Source: Pseudomonadota bacterium (lineage in GTDB: Bacteria > Pseudomonadota > Gammaproteobacteria > Burkholderiales > Thiobacteraceae). Taken from it: a stretch of 64,000 nucleotides of DNA. Each line of letters opens with the position of its first letter. The first letter of the stretch is position 1. Below the pieces are notes generated by a model that was not told the origin of the DNA, searched no databases, and was given only the letters and a program-made list of their open reading frames with translations. Shown piece by piece: positions 25,042 through 33,288 of the stretch. The DNA is taken from the NCBI GenBank assembly GCA_021812385.1, contig JAKANO010000003.1:186001-250000 (forward strand), written 5' to 3'. A program made the translations under genes and the position numbers.

Positions 25042-26094
25042 TCAGCTAATTATGCCACCACCAAGGCAAATATCGTTATCGTAGATTACGACCGACTGTC
25101 CGGGGGTCACCGCCCACTGCGGGGATTCGAATTCTACGCTGCAGCTGGGAGCGTCAAGCGCGCTAAAACGGCAGGCCGCGTCTTGCTGGCGGTAACGCGT
25201 TTTTGCAGCATACGCCCGCGCGCTGTCGGGGGCGCGTTGCGCGATCCAGCTCAGATCTTGCGCGTGCAAGGCGGATTTGAGCAGCAAGGGGTGGTCGTGC
25301 CCCTGCACCACGATCAGCACATTGCGCGCCAGGTCTTTGCCCGCCACGAACCAAGGTTCTCCTTGGCCGCCGATGCCCAAGCCCTGGCGTTGGCCGATGG
25401 TGTAGTACATCAAGCCTTGATGCCGGTGCACCAGGCGGCCGTCGGGGGTTTCCATGTCGCCCGGCTGCTTCGGCAGGTAGCGCTCGAGAAAGGCGCGAAA
25501 GTCGCGCTCGCCGATGAAGCAGATGCCGGTGCTGTCTTTTTTTGCGTGGGTCGGCAGATTTGCTTGGCGCGCGATTTCACGCACTTCGGTCTTGGGTAAG
25601 TCGCCTAAGGGAAATAAGGTCTTGGACAGCTGATGCTGATGCAAGCGATATAAAAAATACGACTGATCCTTGTTCGCGTCGTGTGCTTTGCGCAGGAAAA
25701 ATTCGCCCTGATGTTCGCGCAAGCGCGCGTAATGTCCGGTGGCGATTTTGCTGGCGCCCAAGCCGAGCGCGTGATCGAGAAAGGCTTTGAACTTGATTTC
25801 CGAATTGCACAGGATGTCCGGATTGGGCGTGCGCCCGGCCTGGTACTCCTGCAAAAAATACTTGAATACGCGCTCTTTATATTCTTGCGCGAAATTGACC
25901 GCTTCCACTTCGATGCCGATGACGTCGGCGACCGCCAGCACGTCGAGGAAATCCTGCTTCGCGGGGCATTCCGCGTCGTCCTCCCAGTTGCGCATGAACA
26001 GGCCGATGACCTCATAGCCTTGGCGCTTGAGCAACAAGGCGGCAACCGAGGAATCGACGCCGCCGGACATGCCGACTACGACGCGCTCAGCCAT
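25042..26094 (-). CDS. mnmA: tRNA 2-thiouridylase MnmA
   Basis: MnmA puts sulfur on U34 of Lys, Glu and Gln tRNAs using persulfide from the Tus relay. The protein is 350 residues from the ATG at 26094 (an ATG at 26109 is also possible). It has the PP-loop [30 protein letters not shown] with the first catalytic cysteine, and [17 protein letters not shown] with the second. The ATG at 26094 overlaps the upstream gene's stop by 8 bp, which suggests coupling. The window also holds a TusE/DsrC-like gene, but that one lacks the cysteine a TusE needs. Confidence 0.97.
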   Translation of the reverse strand: MAERVVVGMSGGVDSSVAALLLKRQGYEVIGLFMRNWEDDAECPAKQDFLDVLAVADVIGIEVEAVNFAQEYKERVFKYFLQEYQAGRTPNPDILCNSEIKFKAFLDHALGLGASKIATGHYARLREHQGEFFLRKAHDANKDQSYFLYRLHQHQLSKTLFPLGDLPKTEVREIARQANLPTHAKKDSTGICFIGERDFRAFLERYLPKQPGDMETPDGRLVHRHQGLMYYTIGQRQGLGIGGQGEPWFVAGKDLARNVLIVVQGHDHPLLLKSALHAQDLSWIAQRAPDSARAYAAKTRYRQQDAACRFSALDAPSCSVEFESPQWAVTPGQSVVIYDNDICLGGGIIS

Positions 26095-26632
26095 GGGGTT
26101 CGGCGCCATGGAGCCAGGCGCGCAGCGGGAAAATGCTGGCGGGCTGGCCGTTATCCAGGAACCAGGTATCGACGGCGAATTGCGCGCCGGAACTGGTTTC
26201 TTCGATACGCGCGCTCCAGTGGTCGTTCACGAGCAAAGGCGCGCGGCGTATCGGCTCCAACACGCGGTGAAACTGCAACCAGCCGCGTGCTTCGATAAAT
26301 TTGAGGTAGGCGGTAGTGGTCTGCGAATGATCGATGCAATCCATGCGGCCATCCACGTCCTCTTCGTTGTTGTTGCGGGCTTTGTCATTGTGGATCGGGG
26401 TTTGTTCACCGGCGATCTGGCTCATGGCGCCAATGGCAAGCCGAATCGAATTTCTTTCAGCGGCGGCATTGTCGGCGTTATTGAAGAAAGAATTGATGTA
26501 GACCAGGTCGTCGGCGTCGAATCGAACCGTCGCTTTTTGCGCGCAGCCATAGTTGTAGCAAATGCCGACTTCATTCTCTGCAGCAACGACGGCGCCGCTG
26601 AAAAGCATAAGTAGAATGACCAAGCTGCGCAT
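26087..26632 (-). CDS. conserved-looking exported protein of unknown function
   Basis: A 181-residue protein with a signal peptide ([14 protein letters not shown], cleavage before AEN). The mature part starts with a short Cys segment ([17 protein letters not shown]), then a helical stretch ([23 protein letters not shown]), [37 protein letters not shown] and [32 protein letters not shown]. Three cysteines (two in the N-terminal motif, one in MDCID) could form disulfides. No enzymatic motif is recognised. It sits between a Nudix gene (4 bp upstream) and mnmA (8-bp overlap), so it is co-transcribed with them. Confidence 0.85.
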   Translation of the reverse strand: MRSLVILLMLFSGAVVAAENEVGICYNYGCAQKATVRFDADDLVYINSFFNNADNAAAERNSIRLAIGAMSQIAGEQTPIHNDKARNNNEEDVDGRMDCIDHSQTTTAYLKFIEARGWLQFHRVLEPIRRAPLLVNDHWSARIEETSSGAQFAVDTWFLDNGQPASIFPLRAWLHGAEPHG

Positions 26633-26636
26633 AGAC

Positions 26637-27089
26637 CTAGATAAAATCGTTGAGGAGTTCTAAAGGATAACGTTTCCCGGCGAGATAGTCTTGTAGGCAA
26701 CGCAGGACCAAGGGGCTGCGGTGGCGTGCGCTTTGGGCGAGCAATTCCTCCGGCGTGAGCCAGAGTGCGCGCAAAATACCGCTATCCAGCGGGCGCTCTT
26801 GGTCATGCGACAAGAGTTCGCCGGTAAAAGCAAAGCGTAAATAGGTGATGTTTTTATGCGGGTGCGACCAGCGGTAAATGCCGATCAGGGCGCTGGGTTG
26901 AAAGTGGTAGGCGGTTTCTTCCAGGGTTTCACGCACCGCGGCTTCAATCAGGCTCTCGTGCGCCTCCCAGTGTCCTGCGGGTTGGTTGATGACCGGAACG
27001 TCATCGGCTTGCTCTTCGACAAACAGGAATTTACCTTCATGCGCGATGACCGCTGCGACCGTGACGTGAGGGAACCAGATTTGCGACAT
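26637..27089 (-). CDS. nudJ: Nudix hydrolase, NudJ-like
   Basis: A 150-residue Nudix enzyme. The Nudix box begins GHWEAHESLIEAAVRE and continues with TLEET, matching G-x5-E-x7-R-E-x2-E-E, near residues 36-58. The start MSQIWFPHVTVAAVIAHEGKFLFVEE and the KRYPLELL end resemble NudJ/YmfB, a phosphatase acting on nucleoside di- and triphosphates and on HMP-PP; in E. coli nudJ also lies directly next to mnmA and the rluE gene is nearby, as here. A bidirectional terminator separates it from the next gene upstream. Confidence 0.88.
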   Translation of the reverse strand: MSQIWFPHVTVAAVIAHEGKFLFVEEQADDVPVINQPAGHWEAHESLIEAAVRETLEETAYHFQPSALIGIYRWSHPHKNITYLRFAFTGELLSHDQERPLDSGILRALWLTPEELLAQSARHRSPLVLRCLQDYLAGKRYPLELLNDFI

Positions 27090-27114
27090 GATGGATGCTT
27101 AAATGGCAGGCAAT

Positions 27115-27144
27115 AAAAAAGGCAGGGGAAACCCCTGCCTTTTT
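27115..27144. terminator. bidirectional rho-independent terminator
   Basis: AAAAAAGGCAGGGG/CCCCTGCCTTTTT forms an almost perfect stem with a 3-nt loop. Read leftward it ends the small secreted-protein gene (stop at 27161), 17 bp after its stop codon, with a T-run of six. Confidence 0.9.
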
Positions 27145-27160
27145 AAGCCTAGTGGCAATA

Positions 27161-27409
27161 TTACTTAGCAGCGCCTTCAGCAGGAGCGGCTTCTTTCTTG
27201 TCGCCGCACTTCTTAGCAGCAGCTTTTTTGGCTTTCTTGTGGTGCTTGGCTGCTTTCTTAGGAGCGGCTTCTTTCTTGTCGCCACACTTCTTGGCAGGAG
27301 CAGCGGCTTCAGCTTTAGCAGCGTCAGCAGCAGGAGCATCAGCAGCCATCACTTGCATGGTTGCAGCGGAGAAAGCGATAGCGATCAAAGCGGATAAAAA
27401 CTTGTTCAT
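27161..27409 (-). CDS. small exported Lys/Ala/Cys repeat protein
   Basis: An 82-residue precursor with a clear signal peptide (FLSALIAIAFSAATMQVMA, cleavage before ADAP). The mature 60 residues are nearly all Ala, Lys, Glu, Asp and Pro and contain two copies of KKCGDKKEAAP separated by a His/Lys stretch (AKHHKKAKK). The repeats are also visible in DNA: 27183-27214 and 27261-27292 differ by one base. The two cysteines and two histidines could bind a metal or form a disulfide, but this is a guess. It stands alone, with its own terminator and a 220-bp upstream region. No family is recognised. Confidence 0.75.
   Translation of the reverse strand: MNKFLSALIAIAFSAATMQVMAADAPAADAAKAEAAAPAKKCGDKKEAAPKKAAKHHKKAKKAAAKKCGDKKEAAPAEGAAK
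27183..27292 (-). repeat. 32-bp direct repeat inside the small secreted-protein gene
   Basis: Two 32-bp copies (27183-27214 and 27261-27292), 78 bp apart start to start, differ at one position and encode the repeated CGDKKEAAP segment. A 78-bp period keeps the frame, which suggests an internal duplication. Confidence 0.8.
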
Positions 27410-27630
27410 TTGTGTTCCTTCATTAAATTTAAGTTTAGGTTCCTACGACACAATGATTCTGTGCGTGCTGGCTTTAACGCTGTAGCAAATCATCGGGTTG
27501 ACAAGATAGGCGATTAATTTTGAGTGTGTGGGTTTTTCCCAATGAAAACAGCGCAATATGCATGTATCTTGTTGTTATTTAAAATAAAATAATTTCAGGG
27601 TTGGTGTGTCGACGGATAGAAGCTGGTGTT

Positions 27631-28197
27631 TTATTGGGTTTGCGCTGCATCTGCGGCCTCACTCCAAGTACCGGGGGCGAGATTTTCCAGGGTATAGGCG
27701 CCGATGGCGTAGCGAATTAAGCGCAAGGTCGGGAAGCCTACTTTTGCGGTCATGCGGCGTACTTGACGGTTTTTGCCTTCGCGCAGCGTGATTTCCAGCC
27801 ACTGGGTGGGGATGTTTTTGCGGTAGCGTATCGGTGGATTGCGCGGCCACAGCCCAGGCGGTTCCGCTATTAATTTCGCCTGTGCCGGGCGCGTGACGCA
27901 ATCGCCCAGGTCGACGCCGCGTTCTAGTTGGTCCAAGGCTGCCTGGTCTGGGATGCCTTCTACTTGCACCCAATAGGTTTTAGGCCATTTGTGCCGGGGG
28001 TCGCTGATGCGCTGCTGAAGGGCGCCATCATCGGTTAAAATAAGCAGTCCTTCGCTGTCGGTATCGAGCCGGCCCGCTGGATAAACGTCCGGAATCGGGA
28101 TGAATTCCTTGAGCGTGGGATGCGTGCCCCCAGTGTGACCAGGGCTGAATTGGCACACGACGCCGTAGGGCTTATTGAACAAAATCAAGCGCGACAT
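27631..28197 (-). CDS. rluE: 23S rRNA pseudouridine synthase RluE-type
   Basis: A 188-residue member of the RsuA family. The catalytic loop is [17 protein letters not shown] with the conserved aspartate, and further signatures are [26 protein letters not shown] and [24 protein letters not shown]. It lacks the N-terminal S4 domain of RsuA and RluB, as RluE does; RluE modifies U2457 of 23S rRNA. The gene is divergent from icd. The first codon lies only 8 bp from a large nested palindrome (28205-28252) that would fall in the 5' leader. Confidence 0.88.
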   Translation of the reverse strand: MSRLILFNKPYGVVCQFSPGHTGGTHPTLKEFIPIPDVYPAGRLDTDSEGLLILTDDGALQQRISDPRHKWPKTYWVQVEGIPDQAALDQLERGVDLGDCVTRPAQAKLIAEPPGLWPRNPPIRYRKNIPTQWLEITLREGKNRQVRRMTAKVGFPTLRLIRYAIGAYTLENLAPGTWSEAADAAQTQ

Positions 28198-28204
28198 CGA
28201 GATC

Positions 28205-28260
28205 AGACAGGATATTTGAGGCGTTTATTATAAACGCCCGACTATCCTGTCTCATTTTTT
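28205..28260. repeat. nested palindrome between rluE and icd
   Basis: AGACAGGATA (28205-28214) pairs with TATCCTGTCT (28243-28252), and inside it GCGTTTA (28221-28227) pairs with TAAACGC (28231-28237). A T-run follows on the plus strand (28255-28260). No plus-strand gene ends here, so it is not a simple terminator; it may be an operator, a leader attenuator, or a small repetitive element. Confidence 0.6.
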
Positions 28261-28301
28261 ACTTGATTGGTTTTTTACTTTTTGATTTTTGGGGAGTCAT
28301 G

Positions 28302-29540
28302 ATGGTTCAACATATTCAAATTCCGGCGCATGGCGAGAAAATTCGCGTCAATGCCGATGCTTCGCTCAATGTGCCGGCGCGGCCGATTATTCCCTTCATC
28401 GAAGGCGATGGCACGGGCGTGGATATTACGCCGGTGATGCGCAGCGTGGTCGATGCGGCGGTGCAAAAAGCCTATGCCGGCCAACGGCAAATCGCCTGGA
28501 TGGAAGTGTATGCCGGCGAAAAAGCGACGCGCGTTTACGGCGCCGATAGCTGGCTGCCGGATGAAACCGTGGCAGCGGTGCGCGAGTATGTGGTCTCGAT
28601 CAAGGGCCCGCTTACTACCCCGACTTCCGGCGGCATGCGTTCGCTGAATGTGGCCTTGCGCCAGTTGCTCGATTTATACGTTTGCCTGCGTCCGGTGCGC
28701 TATTTCCAGGGCGTGCCCAGCCCGGTGAAACAGCCGGAAAAAGCCGACATGGTGATCTTCCGCGAAAACACCGAGGACATTTACGCCGGCGTGGAGTGGG
28801 AAGCCGGCACGCCGGAAGTGCGCAAGGTGATTGCGTTTTTGCAAAATGAAATGGGCGTGAAGAAAATTCGTTTTCCCGAATCTTCCGCCATCGGCATCAA
28901 GCCGGTTTCGATCGAGGGCAGCGAGCGTTTGATCCGCAAGGCGATTCAATACGCCATCGACAATCAGCGCAGTTCCGTGACCTTGGTGCACAAGGGCAAC
29001 ATCATGAAGTTCACCGAGGGCGGCTTCAAGAAATGGGGCTATGAACTCGCCAAGCGCGAATTCGGCGGCGTTGAAATCGATGGTGGGCCGTGGCTGAAAC
29101 TGCCTAATGGGATTGTGATCAAGGATGTGATTGCGGATGCTTTCTTGCAGCAAATCTTGCTGCGCCCGGAAGAATATTCGGTGATCGCCACCTTGAATTT
29201 GAACGGCGATTACGTGTCCGATGCGCTGGCGGCGCAAGTGGGCGGCATTGGCATTGCACCCGGTGCAAATCTTTCCGACTCGGTGGCGATGTTCGAAGCC
29301 ACGCACGGCACCGCGCCGAAATACGCGGGGCAAGACTACGTCAATCCCGGCTCCATCATCCTTTCGGCGGAAATGATGCTGCGCCACATGGGTTGGCTGG
29401 AAGCGGCGGATCTGATTATCAAGGGCGTGGAAGGGGCGATTCTCGCGCGCCAAGTGACTTACGATTTCGCGCGCTTAATGCCGGATGCAACGCAAGTGAG
29501 CTGTTCCGCTTTCGGTCAGCGCATCATCGCGCACATGTAA
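28302..29540 (+). CDS. icd: NADP-dependent isocitrate dehydrogenase
   Basis: Icd oxidises isocitrate to 2-oxoglutarate in the TCA cycle. The 412-residue protein has [14 protein letters not shown], the phosphorylatable serine motif [17 protein letters not shown], the catalytic [10 protein letters not shown] segment, [13 protein letters not shown] and the NADP-site region [11 protein letters not shown]. It is the homodimeric bacterial type. The ATG at 28302 is 5 nt from GGGGAG and preferred over the ATG at 28299. The stop is 2 bp from the convergent small gene at 29543. Confidence 0.97.
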   Translation: MVQHIQIPAHGEKIRVNADASLNVPARPIIPFIEGDGTGVDITPVMRSVVDAAVQKAYAGQRQIAWMEVYAGEKATRVYGADSWLPDETVAAVREYVVSIKGPLTTPTSGGMRSLNVALRQLLDLYVCLRPVRYFQGVPSPVKQPEKADMVIFRENTEDIYAGVEWEAGTPEVRKVIAFLQNEMGVKKIRFPESSAIGIKPVSIEGSERLIRKAIQYAIDNQRSSVTLVHKGNIMKFTEGGFKKWGYELAKREFGGVEIDGGPWLKLPNGIVIKDVIADAFLQQILLRPEEYSVIATLNLNGDYVSDALAAQVGGIGIAPGANLSDSVAMFEATHGTAPKYAGQDYVNPGSIILSAEMMLRHMGWLEAADLIIKGVEGAILARQVTYDFARLMPDATQVSCSAFGQRIIAHM

Positions 29541-29542
29541 AT

Positions 29543-29719
29543 TTAGTGTGATTTTGGCTCTTCCGCCGGCGTCACGCCCGCTTCACGCAGCGCGCTGATA
29601 ATGTCCTCGGCGATGCCGCCGATTTCGTCGCGCAGGGATTCCAGGGCTTGCAGCAGATCTGCGGCATCCTGCGGCTGAGTGGTCGGCAATGGTTCTGTGG
29701 ACGAGGATTTGTGTGGCAT
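29543..29719 (-). CDS. 58-residue acidic helical protein, unknown
   Basis: A short gene that is easy to miss. The ATG at 29719 has GGAG 8 nt upstream, and the frame gives 58 residues ending at a TAA at 29543. The N-terminus is Ser/Thr/Pro-rich (MPHKSSSTEPLPTTQPQ). The rest is an amphipathic acidic helix (DAADLLQALESLRDEIGG, IAEDIISALREAG) and the last residues are PAEEPKSH. It has no signal peptide. It converges on icd. A longer frame on the same strand (29572-29787) is Cys/Pro/Arg-rich and looks like a shadow. No family is recognised. Confidence 0.65.
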   Translation of the reverse strand: MPHKSSSTEPLPTTQPQDAADLLQALESLRDEIGGIAEDIISALREAGVTPAEEPKSH

Positions 29720-29929
29720 CGCGGATCTCCGTATCGCCTTTCGGCCGCATTGTTTGCTTGCGAGGAGCTATAAGACCAATCTAGCACAGGGTCGCAAAAT
29801 TGCCAGAAATCCCTTGCTTTAAGCTGGCAACAATCCCTTTTGTTTTAAGTGGTTAAGAAACTAATTTGTGGTATCGTGTAGCCAATTTAGCGCGTGCGCT
29901 GGCGCCCGCAATTCGCACAGGAAAACGAT

Positions 29930-31402
29930 ATGAACGCACCGAATGTCAAACTGCATCCCACGGCGCAGCCGCAAGTGTCCGCCAAGCGTTACGCGATTGT
30001 GCTTGCCGGCGGTTCCGGCACGCGCTTGTGGCCCTTGTCGCGCTCCTCCAAACCCAAGCAGCTGCTGTGCCTGAACGGCGCAGAAAGCCTGTTGCAGCAA
30101 ACCGTTCTACGCACTTTGCCGATGGTAGACCCGGCGCATGTGTGCACCGTGACTTCGTCCGAGTACCGCTTTGAAGTGGCGGGCCAGTTGCTCGCCCTGG
30201 ATGCGGCACTGGCCAGCGGGGTGCTGGCCGAACCGATGGGTCGCAATACCTTGCCGGCCATCGCTTGGGCCGTGGCGCGGATTGCGCGCGAAACGCCGGA
30301 TGCCGTAATCGGCGTGTTTTCCTCGGACCATGCGGTCGCGGATAGCGATGCCTTCCTGCGCGCTTGGCAAGCCGCCGAAGCCGCAGCCAAGGAGGGCTAT
30401 ATCGCCTTGTTCGGCATGCAGCCCACGGAAGCGGCCACCGGCTATGGCTATATTCAAAGCGGCCAGCCTTTGGCGGGCGCGGGAGCCTTGTCCGAAGTGC
30501 ACCAGGCCTTACGTTTTGTGGAGAAGCCGGATGTGGCGACGGCCCAAGGCTATCTGAGTTCGGGCGATTATTTTTGGAATGGCGGCATGTTCGTGTTCCG
30601 CGCCGATCACTTTTTGGCAATGGTGCGGCAGCACCAGCCGCAAATATTTTCCGCGGCCGAAGCGTTGGCGGAAAAAAACGATATGCAGGCGTCTAGCGAT
30701 GTCTATGCCAGCATGCCCGATTTATCCATCGACTATGGTTTGTTGGAATTGACCGACAAAGTTGCAGTGGTGCCAGTGGATATGGGTTGGAACGACTTGG
30801 GCTCCTGGGAGGCGATTTACCAGCAGCGCGATAAGGATGCGCAGGGCAACATGACCGAGGGCGATGTGCTCGCCATCGACAGCCAAGAAAATTTGCTGTG
30901 GAGCGAGCATGGCTTGGTGGCGACGCTCGGCGTGACGAATTTGGCGGTGGTGCAAACGCGCGATGCGACGCTGGTTTGCCCGCGCGATCGGGTGCAGGAC
31001 CTCAAAACGCTGGTCTCTGCCGTCAAACAAGATCATGCGCACCTCACGGAAATTCATCTGACGGTGACGCGGCCCTGGGGCAGTTACACCATTTTAGAAG
31101 AAGGCGTGGGCTATAAAATCAAACGCATCCTGGTGAACCCCGGCGCCAAGCTTTCGATGCAAATGCATTACCACCGCTCCGAGCATTGGGTGGTGATCGA
31201 AGGCACGGCGCGCATCACCAATGGCGATCAGGAAATTTATCTGGAAGAAAACGAGTCCACCTACATTCCCAAGACCAACCGCCATCGCTTGGAAAATCCC
31301 GGCAAGGTGCCGCTGCAAATCATCGAAATCCAAACCGGCCCGTATTTGGAAGAGGACGATATCGTGCGCTTCGATGATGTTTATGGCCGTATTCCCGGTT
31401 AA
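29930..31402 (+). CDS. manC: mannose-1-phosphate guanylyltransferase / mannose-6-phosphate isomerase
   Basis: A bifunctional 490-residue enzyme of the ManC/CpsB/AlgA type. It makes GDP-mannose, the precursor of mannose- and fucose-containing surface polysaccharides. The N-terminal domain has the nucleotidyltransferase motif LAGGSGTRLWPLSRSSKPKQ and the signature FVEKPD with YFWNGGMFVF. The C-terminal cupin domain has RPWGSYTILEEG and MQMHYHRSEHWVVIEGTA, with the metal-binding histidines, and ends in the usual GPYLEEDDIVRFDD segment. The ATG at 29930 follows AGGAAAA. There is no polysaccharide gene cluster around it; a GGQEF signalling gene follows after 13 bp, perhaps in the same transcript. 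Confidence 0.95.
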   Translation: MNAPNVKLHPTAQPQVSAKRYAIVLAGGSGTRLWPLSRSSKPKQLLCLNGAESLLQQTVLRTLPMVDPAHVCTVTSSEYRFEVAGQLLALDAALASGVLAEPMGRNTLPAIAWAVARIARETPDAVIGVFSSDHAVADSDAFLRAWQAAEAAAKEGYIALFGMQPTEAATGYGYIQSGQPLAGAGALSEVHQALRFVEKPDVATAQGYLSSGDYFWNGGMFVFRADHFLAMVRQHQPQIFSAAEALAEKNDMQASSDVYASMPDLSIDYGLLELTDKVAVVPVDMGWNDLGSWEAIYQQRDKDAQGNMTEGDVLAIDSQENLLWSEHGLVATLGVTNLAVVQTRDATLVCPRDRVQDLKTLVSAVKQDHAHLTEIHLTVTRPWGSYTILEEGVGYKIKRILVNPGAKLSMQMHYHRSEHWVVIEGTARITNGDQEIYLEENESTYIPKTNRHRLENPGKVPLQIIEIQTGPYLEEDDIVRFDDVYGRIPG

Positions 31403-31415
31403 TTAGGAGGCATCG

Positions 31416-32408
31416 TTGAGCGCTTCTCCGCTAGCAATACTGCCCGCCTGGTTGAAGGATTTTCGCGCCATTGCCGTGGCGCTGATTTCCGAAGAAGGCC
31501 GTATTGTCGAAGCCAATGAAGGTTTTCTCATGACCTTGGCGGGTATTTCCGAAGGCTTCTCCACCGCTAATTTCATCGAACCCAGTTTCAATCTCTTGTG
31601 CCACAGCCCGGTGCAGGCCAATGGTTTGATTTATCACGGCCTGTTGACGCTGGGTGCGCCGGAAGGGGTGAAGCGCACGTTCTCCGGCCGGGTATATCGC
31701 ATGAATCAAATGCTGTTCATCGCGGCGGAAATGGATATTGCGGCTTTCGAGCAAATTCACGATGAAAATGAGAAGCTGAAAAAAGAGCTGGACGATGTGC
31801 GGCGCCAGCTTTCCAAGCGCAACCATGCGCTGCAAGCGGCGTTAGAAGAAATCACCGAGTTGAAGCAGCATGACACCGTGACTGGTCTACCGCATCGCGT
31901 CATCCTCGATATGCGCATGGAAGAAGAAATTACGCGCTGGGAGCGCTCGCGCCGGCCGCTGGCCTTGCTGTTAATGGATATCGACGACTTCGGAAAAATC
32001 AACGCCGATTATGGGCGCGACGTGGGTGACGAGGTGTTGAAACATATCGCCACGCTGCTGAAGCAAGCGGTGCGTACGGTGGATGTGGCGGTGCGTTATG
32101 GCGGCCAAGAGTTCGCCATTCTGTTGCCGGAGACCAATGAAATGGGCGCGTTGATCGTTGCCGAACGCATGCGTATGGATTTATCCGATCAGTTGATCCT
32201 GCCGCTGCTGAACCCGATTAGCGCGAGTTTCGGCGTGGCGATTTATCTCTCCGGGGAACAGCGCGAAGAGCTGTATGCGCGGGCCTGGCGCGCCTTAAAA
32301 CATGCCAAGGCGCATGGCAAAAATGCGATCACCATCGCCGGCGTGGTCAGCGAGTGCGACCACTTATATCAGGGCGGTTCGATGGAGCCTGATGTTGCCA
32401 ATGTATAA
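31416..32408 (+). CDS. GGDEF-family protein with GGQEF active site
   Basis: A 330-residue cytoplasmic protein starting at TTG, with AGGAGG 5 nt upstream. Residues about 10-110 resemble a PAS domain (LISEEGRIVEANEGFLMTLAG). A coiled coil follows at about 110-145 (FEQIHDENEKLKKELDDVRRQL), then a GGDEF domain (DTVTGLPHRVILDM, LLMDIDDFGKINADYGRDVGDEVL). The signature reads RYGGQEFAILLPE: the metal-coordinating Asp/Glu of GG[DE]EF is Gln. The inhibitory RxxD motif (RTVD) five residues before it is intact. Either it has weak cyclase activity or it is a c-di-GMP-binding or GTP-binding regulator. It overlaps cysM by 8 bp. Confidence 0.88.
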   Translation: MSASPLAILPAWLKDFRAIAVALISEEGRIVEANEGFLMTLAGISEGFSTANFIEPSFNLLCHSPVQANGLIYHGLLTLGAPEGVKRTFSGRVYRMNQMLFIAAEMDIAAFEQIHDENEKLKKELDDVRRQLSKRNHALQAALEEITELKQHDTVTGLPHRVILDMRMEEEITRWERSRRPLALLLMDIDDFGKINADYGRDVGDEVLKHIATLLKQAVRTVDVAVRYGGQEFAILLPETNEMGALIVAERMRMDLSDQLILPLLNPISASFGVAIYLSGEQREELYARAWRALKHAKAHGKNAITIAGVVSECDHLYQGGSMEPDVANV

Positions 32409-33288
32409 AACCATCGAGCAATGCGTGGGCAATACGCCCTTGGTGCGGCTGCAGCGTTTACCGGGCAACACCAGCAATACCGTGTTGCTGAAACTCGAGG
32501 GCAACAATCCGGCCGGTTCGGTCAAGGATCGGCCGGCGCTGTCCATGATCGTGCACGCCGAAGCGCGCGGCGAGATTAAGCCGGGCGACACCTTGATCGA
32601 AGCCACCAGCGGCAATACCGGCATCGCGCTGGCGATGGCGGCGGCGATGCGCGGTTACAAAATGATCCTGGTCATGCCGGAACACATGAGCGTGGAGCGC
32701 CAGCAAGTGATGCGCGCTTTCGGCGCCGAGTTGGTGCTCACGCCTAAGGCGGGCAGCATGGAGCAAGCGATCGATACCGCTAATCGGCTGCAAGCCGAGG
32801 GTCGCGGCTTGATCCTCAATCAATTCGGCAATCCCGACAATCCGCTCGCGCACTATGAAGGCACCGGGCCGGAGATTTGGCGCGATACCGCCGGGCAGAT
32901 CACGCATTTCGTTTCCAGCATGGGCACCACCGGCACCATCATGGGCTGCTCGCGCTATCTCAAGGAACAAAATCCCGCCGTGCAAATCATCGGTGTGCAA
33001 CCGGAAGAAGGCTCGCAAATTCCGGGCATTCGCAAATGGCCCGAGGAATATTTGCCGAAGATTTACGATCCGCGCAATGTGGATAAAATTTTGTATGTTT
33101 CCCAGGCCGAGGCCGAAGAGACCACGCGACGCCTGGCGCGCGAAGAGGGTATCTTCGCCGGCATCTCCTCCGGCGGTGCCTTGGTGGCCGCGCTCCGGAT
33201 TTCCAGCAGCGTGCAAAACGCCACCATCGTTTCCATTGTCTGCGATCGCGGCGACCGCTACCTCTCCACTGGTGTATTCCCCGCTTAA
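32401..33288 (+). CDS. cysM: cysteine synthase B (O-acetylserine sulfhydrylase)
   Basis: CysM makes cysteine (or S-sulfocysteine) from O-acetylserine and sulfide or thiosulfate using PLP. The 295-residue protein has IEQCVGNTPLVRL, the PLP lysine in NNPAGSVKDRPAL, the substrate loop EATSGNTGIALA, the phosphate loop SSMGTTGTIMG and a GISSGGALVAAL end. The short CysM type is favoured over CysK by length and sequence. I chose the ATG at 32401, 8 bp inside the GGQEF gene; an ATG at 32392 is possible and lies closer to GGAG. Confidence 0.93.
   Translation: MYKTIEQCVGNTPLVRLQRLPGNTSNTVLLKLEGNNPAGSVKDRPALSMIVHAEARGEIKPGDTLIEATSGNTGIALAMAAAMRGYKMILVMPEHMSVERQQVMRAFGAELVLTPKAGSMEQAIDTANRLQAEGRGLILNQFGNPDNPLAHYEGTGPEIWRDTAGQITHFVSSMGTTGTIMGCSRYLKEQNPAVQIIGVQPEEGSQIPGIRKWPEEYLPKIYDPRNVDKILYVSQAEAEETTRRLAREEGIFAGISSGGALVAALRISSSVQNATIVSIVCDRGDRYLSTGVFPA

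Noticed and set aside
27037-27339. A 100-codon Leu/Lys-rich frame overlapping the small secreted-protein gene
   Set aside because: It is the shifted frame of a repetitive Lys/Ala gene, crosses the terminator, and has no start signal.
29572-29787. A 71-codon minus-strand frame after icd
   Set aside because: Cys/Pro/Arg-rich and without a ribosome site. A better supported 58-codon gene in another frame of the same strand occupies the region.
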